64,000 bases of DNA from Laguncularia racemosa (Eukaryota; Streptophyta; Magnoliopsida; Myrtales; Combretaceae). The translations under genes and the position numbers were made by a program. Below the pieces are notes generated by a model that did no database searches, was not told the DNA's origin, and saw only the letters and a program-made list of their open reading frames with translations. Below are positions 10,834 through 22,236 of the stretch, piece after piece (the first letter of the stretch is position 1; each line of letters opens with the position of its first letter). The stretch spans positions 496,001-560,000 of the forward strand of contig JBBMOL010000303.1 of assembly GCA_037954665.1 (NCBI GenBank). Reading direction: 5' to 3'.

Positions 10834-11284
10834 TCCTGATTTTTCTAATTTCGCAAATTGCATATATGCAATGCGATTTTTCTATTTTTTTGTATTTTTT
10901 GAAAATTCCAAATTTTGTAAAAATTGTTTATTATTTATTATTGCTATTTCGGAAATCATTTTTCAAAATTGATGTGTTTTCCTATTTATTTTTATTTTTT
11001 TAGATATTTTTATTATTTATGCTAAATTAGGAAAAATTGGAAAAAATTGAAAATTGATTATTATTGATTCCTAGGGCAAAAATGGGGTGTTTACAAATAT
11101 CACACAAGTAAGGTTCATCCAACGATAGGAGGAGTTGATTCAAGAAAGAGACAAGTAAATGGGTGTGTTGAACTTCAAGAAAGTGGGCTCATTGTTTAGG
11201 CGGTATCGGCAAAATTAGGTAAAATTTGTCACTATTAAAAATATGTCATGCATATGTAGTTAAATTTTAATATGCGTTCGGATA

Positions 11285-11995
11285 GTCAGCCTACAGGAAC
11301 ACTTTCTCAAAAATCATTTTTAGAATTACTAGTCTGTAATAAACATTTTGTTATAAAATTAGTTAGCCTACAGGGGCACTTGCTCAAAAATCATTTTTAG
11401 GATTGCCAGTCTGTAATAAGCGCTTTCCTATAAAAATTAGTCAACCCATAAGGGCACTTGCTCAAAAATTATTTTTAGGATTGCTAATCTGTAACAGATG
11501 CTTTCTTATAAAATTAGTCAGCCTATAAGGGCACTTACTTAAAAATCATTTTTAGGATTACTAGTTTGTAATAGATACTTTCCTATAAAATTAGTCAACC
11601 CATAGGGGCACTTTCCCAAAAATTATTTTTAGGATTGCTAGTCTATAATAGGCACTTTCCTATAAAATTAGTCAGCCCATAGTGGCACTTTCCCAAAAAT
11701 TATTTTTAGGATTACTAGTCTGTAATATACGCTTTCCTATAAAATTAGTCAGCCCACATGGGCATTTTCCTAAAAATCATTTTTAGGATTGCTAGTTTGT
11801 AATAGATGCTTTCTTATCAAATTAGTCAACCCTCAGGGGCACTTGCTCAAAAATCATTCTTAGGATTGCTAATTTGTAACAGACGCTTTCTTATAAAATT
11901 TAGTTAGCTCATAGGGGCACTATCCTAAAATTTCTCTCTTCTTAGGGTTACTAGTGTATGAGGATACTTCCTAATACAAGATAGTCAACCTATAA
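11285..11995 (+). repeat. Tandem repeat array in Ogre-like 3' UTR, about 10 units of about 77 bp
   Basis: Units follow the pattern TTAGTCAGCCCATA then GGGGCACTTTCC, AAAAATCATTTTTAGGATT, GCTAGTCTGTAATA and GACGCTTTCC. About ten diverged copies are visible, with starts near 11287, 11363, 11441 and 11518. Tandem repeats in 3' UTRs of Tat/Ogre elements are an established source of plant satellites. A homologous array lies at 25585-26340. Confidence 0.85.
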
Positions 11996-12135
11996 AACAC
12001 CATCCTGGACATCTCTTGTCAATTCATTGAAATATTTCTATAGTTCTTCAGAGTACACTGATAGGCAAAAAATGGTGTATTTTTTTGGTCTTTATAGTAA
12101 AGTTTTTCTCAAACCTCACTATAGAGAGGGGTAGT

Positions 12136-13696
12136 TGTAGACACACTATTTTTATTTTATTTTATTATTATTTGTAATCTTTATTATTATTATTATTTTA
12201 TTTTATTATAAATAAACTAAAATAAATGCAATTTAGTTACATTATATGACTAAGGCACAGACGGAAAACACATGCACACAACTTCCCTCAGTCCTAGGTT
12301 TAAATCTTCACTCGTGCAAGTGCACAAGATTTTTTCCTCTCGATTTCTTCTTTCAGTATTTTTTCTTACAATGAAAAAATGGGTTCAACCCATATTTTCC
12401 TTTTTTTTGCCCCATTATGTTACAATGAAAAACGTAGGTTGAACCTACGTCTTCATCTTTTTTTACCCTTGACGTGTCTGCTATTGAAGACTATGGGGAG
12501 CTCGAATTTTTCTTCTCTCTTTCTTTTAACATTTCAAAGCTTACAAAAGATCAAACAACATAATTTAAGAAGCAAATAACTTCTGGAATCAAATTAAAGT
12601 GCAATAAAATCAATAATAAAAGAAATTACATTAAAAAAAAAACGTTTTTGCAATAATCTCCGACCTTCGACCTTTCTTCTCCCCCAACCATTTAACCTAC
12701 ATTCACCTATAAATGGAGGTCCATATTTGCTAGAAAGGGTTTTTTTTTTTTTGGGTTTTGTGAAAAAAAAAAGAAACTTTTTTTTTTTTTGGTGACATTC
12801 TCTCTCTCTAATTTTTCTTTCTCTTTCTTCCCCGATCAATCCACTTCACCGATCTGGTCGCGTTCCCATTTATGGAAGTTTCGACCAACACCACTATACC
12901 CGCCATCCTTCACTGTCTTACCATTGTCCTCTGTCGCCCTTCGTTGTCTTGCCGTCGTGGTCATTGGACTCGACCCAGGTTTTTATTTTTTTATTATTAT
13001 CATTATTTTTAGAAACAATTGGTTTTTAATATATATATATATATATAACATTTTAAAAGAATTTTTTTTAAATCTAAAAAAACTTCTTTTAGTTTATATG
13101 TATTTTAAAGATATTTTAGACTCCTAAAAAAAATTATAAACATTTTCTTAGTTTATTTTTTTTTAAATAATTTTTTTCTTTTCTTTCTTCTCTAAAAAAA
13201 ATATTTTAAATACAAACTTTTTTAATAATTATTCATAAATTTTTTAACAAGTTTGTTTTATTTTTATTTTTTAAAGAAACCATGTGAACTACGACAGGTC
13301 TGATCTTGAGCATTGTGTATGTAAGCACCTTGGGGCGACCTTATTAAAAAAAAAAAATTCTTCCTTTATTTCTCTTCTTTATTTTATTTTTATTTATTTA
13401 TTTTTCTTTCATTTCTTTCTCTTCTCAAAAAAAAAAAAAAAGTTTGGAAGGTTGAAAAGTGGTAACGTCAAGTTTTAATAAGATAGCCCCCAAACTCCAA
13501 AAATTCTGGTATACTTTTTTTTTTATGTAGACTGGTAGTCAAAATAAGACTAATCTACTCAATTAATCTTAATTTAATATTTTCCTTATTTCGATCGGGT
13601 GGCGACTCTTTTTTTCCTTTTTTAAAATATATATATATATATATTTTTTTTCTAATCTTAATTGAGGATTTACATTAAGAAAAATTAAACTCGACA
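12136..13696 (+). repeat. 3' LTR of truncated Ogre-like element 3
   Basis: The LTR begins TGTAGACACAC just after the purine tract and ends AAACTCGACA, 1561 bp. Inside are a decayed tRNA-like stretch (GGTTTAAATCTT near 12298), two tandem hairpins (12379-12450), a TATA box CCTATAAATGG near 12707 and GGTGGCGACTC at 13598. It resembles the other Ogre-like LTRs in organisation but differs a lot in sequence. AT-rich simple repeats fill its second half. No gene is visible. Confidence 0.75.
12379..12450 (+). repeat. Two tandem hairpin motifs in LTR of element 3
   Basis: ATGGGTTCAACCCAT (12379-12393) and ACGTAGGTTGAACCTACGT (12432-12450) are near-perfect hairpins with one-base centres, each preceded by TTACAATGAAAAA, with a 54-bp period. 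The inner stem base pair differs between copies in a compensating way (G-C versus A-T). Confidence 0.65.
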
Positions 13697-16168
13697 GATA
13701 TTATGTAATATTAAACCTAGCATAATTTTCAAAAATTTAAAATTAAAACTTATCATACATACATAATACTCATCCTAAAACCTACATAACCATACATGGT
13801 ACTATAGTTTTTAGGTCTTACAAGCTCCAATGTTTAACCATAATTCATGGACTGTTTCCATTATTGCCGTCAAAGGTTAAACCTTACCACCACAACACTA
13901 TTGTCATCATTGAGCCAATTGCCGCTACAAGATTGTTGTTGCTAGGCACACAAGCCCATTATCTATGTGACAATATAAATAATAATAGTATTAATGTTTT
14001 ATAAATAAATGTTAATTATAAAATAAATAAAAATAAAAAATTGAAATACTAATATATACATTGATAAATATAAATAATATACAATACAAATTTATGTTAA
14101 ATTATAGTATTTATTTTGTAATTACATATTTGTATATGATGTAATAATGATATTAAATAATTGCATTACATTGTGTTGTTATTTTCAATATACCTATATA
14201 ATAAAATTATATAGTAAATTAATAAAATTAGAACATCTAAACTGATAAATAAAACAAATATTTTGCTTGAATTTTAATATTATATAAAAATATGAATAAT
14301 ACAAAATTTAATACGGTAAATTATTTACATGATATTTAGTCATATATAAAATATGACATATGATATTAATATAAGAAGTAATGATTATTTGATTAAGGTG
14401 GGGGTGTAGGGTGGTGGTTAGTGAGTATACAATGAGTTAGGTCAAGTATGAGACTCTACTTGTATTTTACTTTATAAGGTATAGATTTTTAAAATTAGAA
14501 CTTACTTTATAGTACCCTAAAACCACACTGGAAGTAGAACTTATACCGTGTGAAATTTACAAGGTACTTTTTTCTTATAAATTTTAAATTTATGTAATAT
14601 TAAAAAGGTAATCTAATGTGCTATTATAAGTCCTTGATATACAGAACTTACGAAACCTAAAATAAATATGTGAAATTAAAAAAGTAATTTTCTATACTTT
14701 TATCATTTCAAGATTATGTGATCTTACTACATACAAATGAGAATAAATAACAAGAAAGAGTGAAAAATGTAAAATTGGAGAGAAAAATGGGGTTAAATAA
14801 GGGGAAGAATGGAAAACCTAAAATGAGAAGGATAACATTAGGTTTAACTATTTAGGACTATTAACTTATGAGTTTAGACTCTCTCACTCTCTTTTTACAA
14901 AAATAGAAAAGTATAGCATTATCATTTATTACTATTATTTAATAGTATCATTTAGGGTAGGTAAATGAAACCCTTGAATCTATATACTATATATTTTGTT
15001 AGTTAGGAGCACCTTCTACTTATACTTTATCCTATGGAAATAGGTTTTGAAAAATTTGTATGTAGAATTTATTCTATAACTCTTAATATTTACCCAATAT
15101 CCATCTGGTTGAGTAGGTTACAAGTGATACAGGCTACTATCATAATATTATGATTAAGGTATTATAGAGGTACTTTATTGAGCAATTGTGTATAAAGTTA
15201 TTATAGCACATTTTTAGCTATTATTTCCTCCGAATGATTCAACAAAGTAAGTAAAATAACAACACTTTTATTTAGTGATTAAATAAACAAATTATAACTA
15301 CATCCAACCTTATTATATTCTTTTATAGTAGGTATTTCAATATAACATTATTACATTTAGTCAAGTGAATGTGTCATAAAAAGTTGGATTTGTTCTTGAA
15401 AAAAAAAATCTTCTTTTTTTGGAAAATTTGTTATAAATGTTTTAAATAATAAAAAATAATGATTACCGGTTAAAATAGTGATTTTTGTTGTGATAAGATA
15501 AAATGAACATGATAAAATTAGGAGCGTGACTAAAGAGTCAAAAGTTGAAATAGATATGATAAATATTATGACAAAAACGTATATAACACAGATAAGTAGA
15601 TTATGATATAAACTAAATATACATGAATTCTATTCAATTTAATTTATTTTGGCATCGATAAGTATTTGACATGACATAAAAGATGAATACAACTTGTCAA
15701 CATGAATTATCATAAAAAAATCACAAGTGATTTTATACTTGTAGTATCTAGAAATTCTTAATGATTGCTTATTTTTGAGGAACTTCTACTAGTACTTTTA
15801 GTGAGTGCATCCCAATATTGTTAAATACGTAAATAGAAAGAAAATTCTTAAATTTGTGAAAAAATAATCAAGAATACTATTATAATATTTAATAAATGGT
15901 ATTTATTATTTTTAATTATTATGAAAAAAGTAAAATAGAAAATAGAAAAATAATGCCATTTAAATAGTAAAATAAATGCAATTTAAAAAATGTAAAATGA
16001 TTCTCATAAGATTTGATTCAAGACCTCTTAACAAAACTACACATCTAACCACTTAATTATCTATAATATTTTATAAAATTTTGCTTGTTACAAATATATA
16101 TAAAAAGCAGTTCCTCTTCATAAAAACATTAAAAATTAATATTTTTTAAGCTTGAGGATCGGGACACC
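13697..16168. other. AT-rich intergenic sequence
   Basis: About 2.5 kb of AT-rich DNA without long open frames, recognisable coding similarity or LTR ends. It may be old transposon remains. I see no RNA gene in it. Confidence 0.6.
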
Positions 16169-16176
16169 AAAGTCTA

Positions 16177-16978
16177 GGGGTACACACTTAAATAATATAG
16201 TTTCTGAAAAAAAAATTGCGAAATAGCATACCCAAAAAATTTATTCCAAAAATAGATTGTAGAAGTGTGGACCTAGTATGCACCTTCAAAAAATTATATT
16301 GAAGGCGCAGATAAGGTTCCTGCCTTTAGTGTAATTTTTTTTAATTATTGAAAATTAAAAATTCTCAAATTAAAATTTTTGTACTTCTTTATACTTTATT
16401 TTGTAATATACAAAAAAAAGGAGTCTAGTACTACTTTCTCTCTCTTTTTCTCTCTTTCTCTCTTTTTTTTTCTTAATCAATCTAGTAGCCAATAAACCAG
16501 TAAAAACATAGTAATTTGACCCTCATAAAAATATCAAACGACAATATTTTTTGTCCCAGTTATAGTACACTCAAATTAGTCTTTTTTGAAGGGTCGTAAC
16601 TTTTTGCTCATTTGGAGTTATAGAGTTCATAATATGTAAAAAAAAGATTGATTCGAGTGTACTATAGCTAGGACTAAGTGTGTTGCCGTTTGGTATTTTT
16701 ATGAGGGTTAAATTGCTATATTTTAATTGTGTTATTGACTATTGGATTAATAAAAAGGAAGAGACAAAGTAGTAGTAGACTTGGTTTTTTTTTTCTTTTT
16801 CTTCTTTTTCTTTTGTATATTATAAGATAAAGTATAAAGGGGTGTGAAAAAATTAATTCGAGAATTTTAATTTTCAATAATTAAAAAAAAATTACACTAA
16901 AGACATAGACCCTATCTACGCTCTTAGTACTATTTCTCATTTTTTTTTCAAAAACTATATTATCTAAGTATGTACCCC
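16177..16978. mobile_element. Foldback (long inverted repeat) non-autonomous transposon
   Basis: The two halves are inverted copies of each other. The left arm begins GGGGTACACACTTA and the right arm ends TAAGTATGTACCCC. The arms are each about 400 bp, roughly 85-90 percent alike by eye, and share TTTAGTGTAATTTTTTTTAA and CCCTCATAAAAATA; a spacer of some 60 bp lies near 16590-16640. Flanking AAAGTCTA (16169-16176) and AAAATCTA (16979-16986) may be an 8-bp target duplication with one mismatch, which would suit a hAT-type element. It has no coding capacity, so mobilisation would need a transposase from elsewhere. Confidence 0.75.
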
Positions 16979-16986
16979 AAAATCTA

Positions 16987-17651
16987 CCCCAAACTTCTAT
17001 TGTTTAGCGTTAGTAGATCCACTTTAAGTTTTAATTATTGACATAAAAAACCACTACATAAGCATTAGGATAGATGGCACTGAATATTAAAAAAAGAAAG
17101 AAAGAAAGAAAGACAAGATTGAAAAAGGTCTACTAAACAAATGCATGCTAAATATCAATATTTGTTTACTAATATACAAGTTGCTTTGTTTTTGTTTGGA
17201 CAAACGGGTTAAATACCGTTGAAAAGTGGCTGATTTAACTAAAATCATGATATTTCTACAAGTAGAAAACTAAAGGAATTATATAGTTATGCAATAAAAA
17301 AAATCTACAAAATTAAAGAGCTAAATAAATGCTGTAAATACTACTAAAAATTATTGATTAATGGTAATTATTAGAATATATTGTAAAGAAACTCACTCAA
17401 CATTTTGAACCATCTGATTTATCTCTAGCTTTAAAACTTTCAACTTGATCATTTCATCGTATTGAATAAAGAGGAAGTTGAATTAAAATTTAATAGGAAT
17501 GGTATAGAAATGTGATCATTATGGCATGCTTATTATATCGTTTAATTTACATAAAATAATATAAAAAATTATATTGAAATAAAATATCAATTGTACCCTT
17601 AGTAATTAGTATAGCAATGAATGGCAATTTATGAATTAAAAATATGAATTG
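16987..17651. other. Short AT-rich spacer
   Basis: Contains a (GAAA)n-type run near 17090-17110 and otherwise nothing I recognise. It ends at the GTATT duplication that opens the next element. Confidence 0.6.
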
Positions 17652-17969
17652 GTATTTGTAGACACCCTATTTTTGCCTCAATATCTAATTTTTTAAATAA
17701 AATAATAATAATAATTAATAAATACATTATAATAAATAAAATATTGGTTTACGAGATAATGAAAATCAAAGGAAAAATAATAAGATAGAAATAATAATAA
17801 TAAAAAGGAAGAAGAAATAAAAATAAAAATAATAACAAAATATGAATATTTTCAATAAAATTAAGGAGATATGGGTCTCCAAATCAAGCTCGAGAATTTT
17901 GAATCAATAAAAAATTAATTAGGACATTAGCTCATATACAAATTAATTGTATGAAATAAATGAGAAAAG

Positions 17970-18042
17970 GGCCAGCTTAGTTGGTCCACCCATGTGCCCC
18001 AAGTAAGCTAAAGGAAAGGAAGGATGTGGGTTCGAATCCTAG
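17970..18042 (+). other. tRNA-like Pol III promoter module in LTR U3
   Basis: CAGCTTAGTTGG (17973-17984) resembles a tRNA A box, and GGTTCGAATCC (18029-18039) matches the canonical B box exactly; 44 bases separate them. It lies about 315 bp into the LTR and upstream of the TATA box. The 3' LTR copy has decayed to CAGCGCAACTAA (26866) and GGTTTGAATCT (26922). Confidence 0.65.
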
Positions 18043-18399
18043 AATCACCTTGAAAGTTTTTTTTCTTTCTCACCAAACCAAACTGCCATGTAGCAGCAAG
18101 CCATTAGGCGAAAAGAATCATATGCCAGCCACGTGATCATCTTCTCCAGCAAGATGATGACTGCGAAACAGAAGGGAGAAGAAGCCAGAGCAAATTCGGC
18201 ATGCTAAAACCGTTTTTTTTTTTTTAAATCTTTTTAGATTATTATTGATTTATAATAGAAACAAACTTGATAATTCACAAAAATGAACTTAATCTAATGG
18301 ATTGGCATCAAATTTCCAAGATCAATTTGAATCTAAAATGGAAAAATGGGTCTCAACTGCATGCTAAATCCGAGCTTATCGAGATTATCTTCGAGAGCC

Positions 18400-18408
18400 T
18401 ATAAATAG
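18400..18408 (+). promoter_or_regulatory. TATA box of Ogre-like element 2, 5' LTR
   Basis: TATAAATAG within GCCTATAAATAGAGCTCGAC, conserved at 27265 in the 3' LTR. This is the likely start region for element transcription. Confidence 0.7.
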
Positions 18409-20163
18409 AGCTCGACATCGTGAACACGATGGAGCTGAAAATCACACAAAAACACACACCCATAAGCCCGAACATGAGCTTTCTCTCTTTAGGAATTCTT
18501 AAACCCACTACCCACCTTCTCTCTAAGATAGTATGCATTACACACTATGTTGAAGCTAACCAAAAGTATTGGAGGATTCCTTATGACTTGAGGATTTGGA
18601 AAAGCCTCACTTTTTCACTCAACAACACCTAGTTTAGAGAAATCTAGAAAACCACCATAGCTCCTCCTTCGATTGCCCATCGAACCACCGCCTAAGCAAG
18701 TCTTTAGGAAAAAACACCACCACCAACAAGTTCTACACCCTCAAAAACCCCAAGGCCGACTTATTAGCAACTGCTGACGACACCTAGAGCTGCTTAGAGT
18801 ACTCCCTCCCCACCGGGGTCGCCTTCTCCATGATTCAACTCGCAAATCGAATCCAACTCGACCCGAGTTTGACTCGCGCAACAAACCTGCATTGACCCGT
18901 ATCTAGGTAAGTATTATTATTCTTCTTATTATTAATTTAGAAAAATTAGTTTAGTTATTTTTGTTGACATCTAATTGATAACAAAAATGAAAATAATTTT
19001 TAAAAAATAAAAAATAAATAATAATGATAGTATGAATATAATTAGTTTAGTAACTTTATCTTAATTAATTTAATTTAAGAAAATTAATAAATCAAATAAT
19101 TAGGAGGAACCATTATGTAGGCTTTAGGTGCTATGGTCACTTAGGGATGATTTATTTCCCAAATTAGTTTTTTTTTTAAATAATTAGTAATACTTAATCT
19201 AGAATATAAAGATATAAAAATTAAAAAATTAAAAGACAAATAAAAAATTGTTTATTATCTTGGATATAGATTTATTATGAAAAACACAAAAAATGCTTTT
19301 TCATATAGAAAAATGATTTTCGTGAAATAAAATTTTAATTGATGTTTTCAAAGCTAGAGAGTTTTAGTTCCCTTTTTCAAAATTGAGGAATAAAGTGTAG
19401 AATTTTTCTTTCGAAAAAAATAAAATGATAATAAACGTAAACTCGACCTGTTTTCATAATTAAAATTAATTAGTCCACTAAAGTTTTTCTAAAAAAAACA
19501 AAACTACATTGGTTTGATCCTAATTAATGGGTACGTAGACACCTACTAGGTAACCACATATAAAATAAAAAATTATTCTTTTCTGATATAAAAAAATATA
19601 AAAAATATTTTATCCTTTTAAATTTTCGATTCAATGTATAAAAACATAAAAATATTTTATTTTATTTTTTAGTTCAATTTTAATTGAAGTAAAAATGTAG
19701 AAGCTTTATTACCTTTTATTTGTAAGGATAGAAAATCCATTTGTAATAAAAAATAATAAAAAGTTTTCCATGTTGTTTTGATATTTTTTTTTAATGTTTT
19801 GCACATGTGATAGCAAAAGGAATTGATAAGAAGTTTTTAATTCGGTTTCCTAAAGAAGAAAATAAGTAGTAATCATTTAGGTTTTAATATGATAGCCCCC
19901 GAAGCCAGATTCTTTGGTTAATATTTTTCCAAATTTGTTTTTTTAGAAAAATTCATAGACTAGTAGTTAGTTAAGGTTAATCCACTTCATTAACTTTAAC
20001 TTATCTTATATTCCATTTTAAGTTGGTAGCGACTCCAATTTTCTTAAGATAATTAAAAATATAGTTTTTTTTCTTAATTTTACTATCGAGTAACTTGTAT
20101 TAAGTAGGTTAGACTTAATATGGGTTAATTAAGGAAAAAATCCAAAATTAGGCTCGACAGAAT

Positions 20164-20181
20164 TGGCGACTCCACTAGGGA
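20164..20181 (+). other. Primer binding site of Ogre-like element 2
   Basis: TGGCGACTCCACTAGGGA lies four bases after the LTR end. It is identical to the site at 9033-9050 of element 1. Confidence 0.85.
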
Positions 20182-20753
20182 ACCTAATTATTTAGTGGGC
20201 TAGCCACTTTTTGTCTTTTTGAAAAAAAAAAATTAAGAGCTTCTTATAAATTATTTTAGCATATATTATTTTCTTTTAAATCACTTATGTATATTCCTTG
20301 TATGAATAATTCTCTTTTAATTAGACTAATTGGACTTCATGATCCAAATGAAATAGCACTAGGCCAATCAAGCCTAGTAATGATCTTTTGGGCAAGTTGT
20401 TGTCATACCTATATGTGTGTTAGATACAGTCAAGCCCGTGCTGTTTAGGACCTTAAGATGGGAAGCCATTGTGTAAGTTTCGAGTGTAGTGAGATAACCA
20501 TCACTTGGGGCCAATTAGGCTTCCCCAGTCTTGCTTTAATGTGGCCCAAAGCCCATTACCTTAGAAATGAGGGAGGCCACAGAGCTTGAGAACCTTTAGA
20601 ACTCACCCACTTTGCATCCATGTCATTTACGCATGATTGAAAAATAGTGCAGCTTTAATAAAATGTAGACTTATTGATTTTCCAAATGATGTAAAGCTTT
20701 GTCATTGTATATGTATTCTTTGTAAAATTCTTATTTTTTGTATTATGAAGGAA
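20182..20753 (+). other. Leader between primer site and ORF1 relic
   Basis: About 570 bases of untranslated leader, matching the layout of element 1. No ORF or other feature is apparent. Confidence 0.55.
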
Positions 20754-22236
20754 TGGCTAACTCTGGGTTAAGCAATGACCACATCCACATCAGCCAGATT
20801 TATGTCAACTAGCCTTTACCATCTATGCCTACACTTTTTAACTGGTTTCAACAATTTAACCTAGAGCAACAAGAAACCATCAAGGCCAAAGTGGGGCCAA
20901 TCCTCTCACTCCTTAAGGTTTAATATGATTGAGACCTCACGAGAGCCCTAACCTACTTTTGGGATCCAAAGTTAGTGGCATTCAACTTTAGCCCACACAC
21001 CCTATCTCCAACCATTGAAGAGTATTCCCAGCTGCTACAAGCTCCTCCCTATTATAAAGGAATCACAATTCCAAATTTGCAAGCTAGTTTAGCAAGCACC
21101 TTCTACAAGCTATTGGGGATTAGAAAGTTAGAAGTAACTCGGGCCTTTACTCAATACAATGGAAAGTCCATAAGAATCTTAACCTTTAGAAACTGGTTTG
21201 GAACGCTTGTAGACTACCAAACTAATTGAGAGATTTTTGTAGGAGACCAGCGAACTTGGGAGGAAAATCAAGTCAATTCTTACATCCTAGCAGTTTTTGC
21301 TAATATCCTATTTCCGACGGAAGTTTTGCATGTCCATTTCAGGGTAGTAGAATTAGTAACTCAGTTCCTATCAAGTCGGTCCTACATCCCCGCCTTACTT
21401 GTTGAATAGATCCGATCTCTGAGATTTTTGAAAGAAAGAGGGAAGGGAAACTTTAAAGGCTATCTAACATTGTTAATAGTATGGTTTGCTAGTTATACTA
21501 AAAGTTATGGATTAGATCTTGATAGGAGATCTTTAGCTTCACAAGTTGACCTGGTAGACTACTTTGCAACTAAGATATAGTTGCTAGAAGGAGCTCAAAT
21601 TCACCAATAGATGGAGATTATGTAGAAGGTTTACCCTGAGGACATATTGTGGACTGCTAGTTGGAATCACTGCATACAAGCTATTCTAGGATGCACCGAT
21701 TTCGCTGCTGTCCCACTGATAGGAATTACTGGATGCACCGGCTATTTCCAGTTTGTGTGGTTAGACAGTTGGGACCAATCCAAGATATTACTCATAAGCC
21801 CCCACTGGATTTAGTTACACTTGATTATTAGAATCCGAACATTTCCTTAGCCTTCAAAGTAAACAAGCTACGAGCCATCAAAGCCATTTGGGATACAAGA
21901 ATCTTGAGCCCCATCGTAGATGTAGGAAATTTGGATGGACGAGTGGCGGATTTCAAAGTCACTAAGGAATTCATTATGGAATTCATGCACAAGACAAGGC
22001 AAGTCGAGTACCAGGCTCCAAGTATACTAGAAGTTACGCTGGAAAACACAACCTTAGAATTGAAAGCTTATATGGACATGGTTAAAGCCTAAGCAGAGAT
22101 CCAACGTCAAGATATGGAAAGGAGGGTGGTAATTTGGAAAGAGAAATTTGAAGCTTTACAAGATTATGTGAAGATTTTAGAGAACCAAGTGAGGATGTCA
22201 AAAAAGAGAGTTCAAGCAAGCCAATACCCGCCCTAA
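20754..22236 (+). pseudogene. Decayed Ogre ORF1 (DUF7745-like)
   Basis: Starting at ATG 20754 (MANSGL), the reading follows the ORF1 of element 1 almost end to end: PTIEEYSQLLQAP, KLLGIRKLEVTRAF, EDILWTASWN, VPLIGITGCTGY and a C-terminal coiled coil ending before TAA at 22234. Several in-frame stops (for example near 20811, 20923 and 21227) and at least one frameshift in the last third interrupt it. Length is close to the element 1 copy. It is the only native protein gene still visible in this element. Confidence 0.8.

Larger units (their letters stand above)
1..11095 (-). mobile_element. Ogre-like (Tat lineage) Ty3/gypsy retrotransposon, incomplete at window edge
   Basis: On the minus strand the order is 5' LTR (11095-9054), primer binding site, ORF1, gag, protease, a short intron, reverse transcriptase and RNase H, then the window ends, so integrase and the 3' LTR are missing. 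An extra ORF upstream of gag, an intron between protease and reverse transcriptase, a primer site starting TGGCGACTCC and a 2-kb LTR are all traits reported for Ogre elements. A solo LTR sits inside at 2584-4137. The coding parts carry a few frameshifts and one clear stop, so this copy is probably inactive. It interrupts a plus-strand Ogre-like element at 11096. Confidence 0.85.
9054..11095 (-). repeat. 5' LTR of Ogre-like element 1
   Basis: The LTR begins TGTAAACACCCC at 11095 and ends CTCGACA at 9054, 2042 bp. In transcription order it contains a tRNA-like A/B-box module (10833-10757), a GC-rich segment, a TATA box near 10417, a long AT-rich tract (10080-9600) and, near its end, GGGTGGCAACTCC, a near-copy of the primer site. 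The partner LTR lies outside the window. Open frames inside the GC-rich part (for example 10104-10373) have no protein-like content and are LTR sequence. Confidence 0.85.
11096..13696 (+). mobile_element. 3' end of a second Ogre-like element (element 3), truncated
   Basis: This plus-strand fragment starts exactly where the minus-strand element's LTR ends. It contains 3' UTR sequence related to the element at 17657-29023 (GCAAAATTAGGTAAAAT), a tandem-repeat array, a purine tract ATAGAGAGGGGTAG and a 3' LTR (12136-13696). Its 5' part must lie to the left of the inserted element, outside the window. The orientation switch at 11095/11096 is best explained by insertion of element 1 into this copy. 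Confidence 0.75.
17657..20159 (+). repeat. 5' LTR of Ogre-like element 2
   Basis: Begins TGTAGACACCC and ends GGCTCGACA. It carries a tRNA-like module (17970-18042), a TATA box (18400) and a U5 near-copy of the primer site, TTGGTAGCGACTCC, at 20023. The 3' LTR copy differs by small indels and many C/T and G/A changes. Short open frames such as 18420-18632 are LTR sequence. Confidence 0.9.

Noticed and set aside
11285..11995. CRISPR-like repeat array
   Set aside because: Units are contiguous, diverged tandem repeats without unique spacers, inside a plant retrotransposon 3' UTR.
12594..13478. Several short ORFs with poly-F, poly-K or poly-I
   Set aside because: They are translations of simple AT-rich repeats in an LTR.
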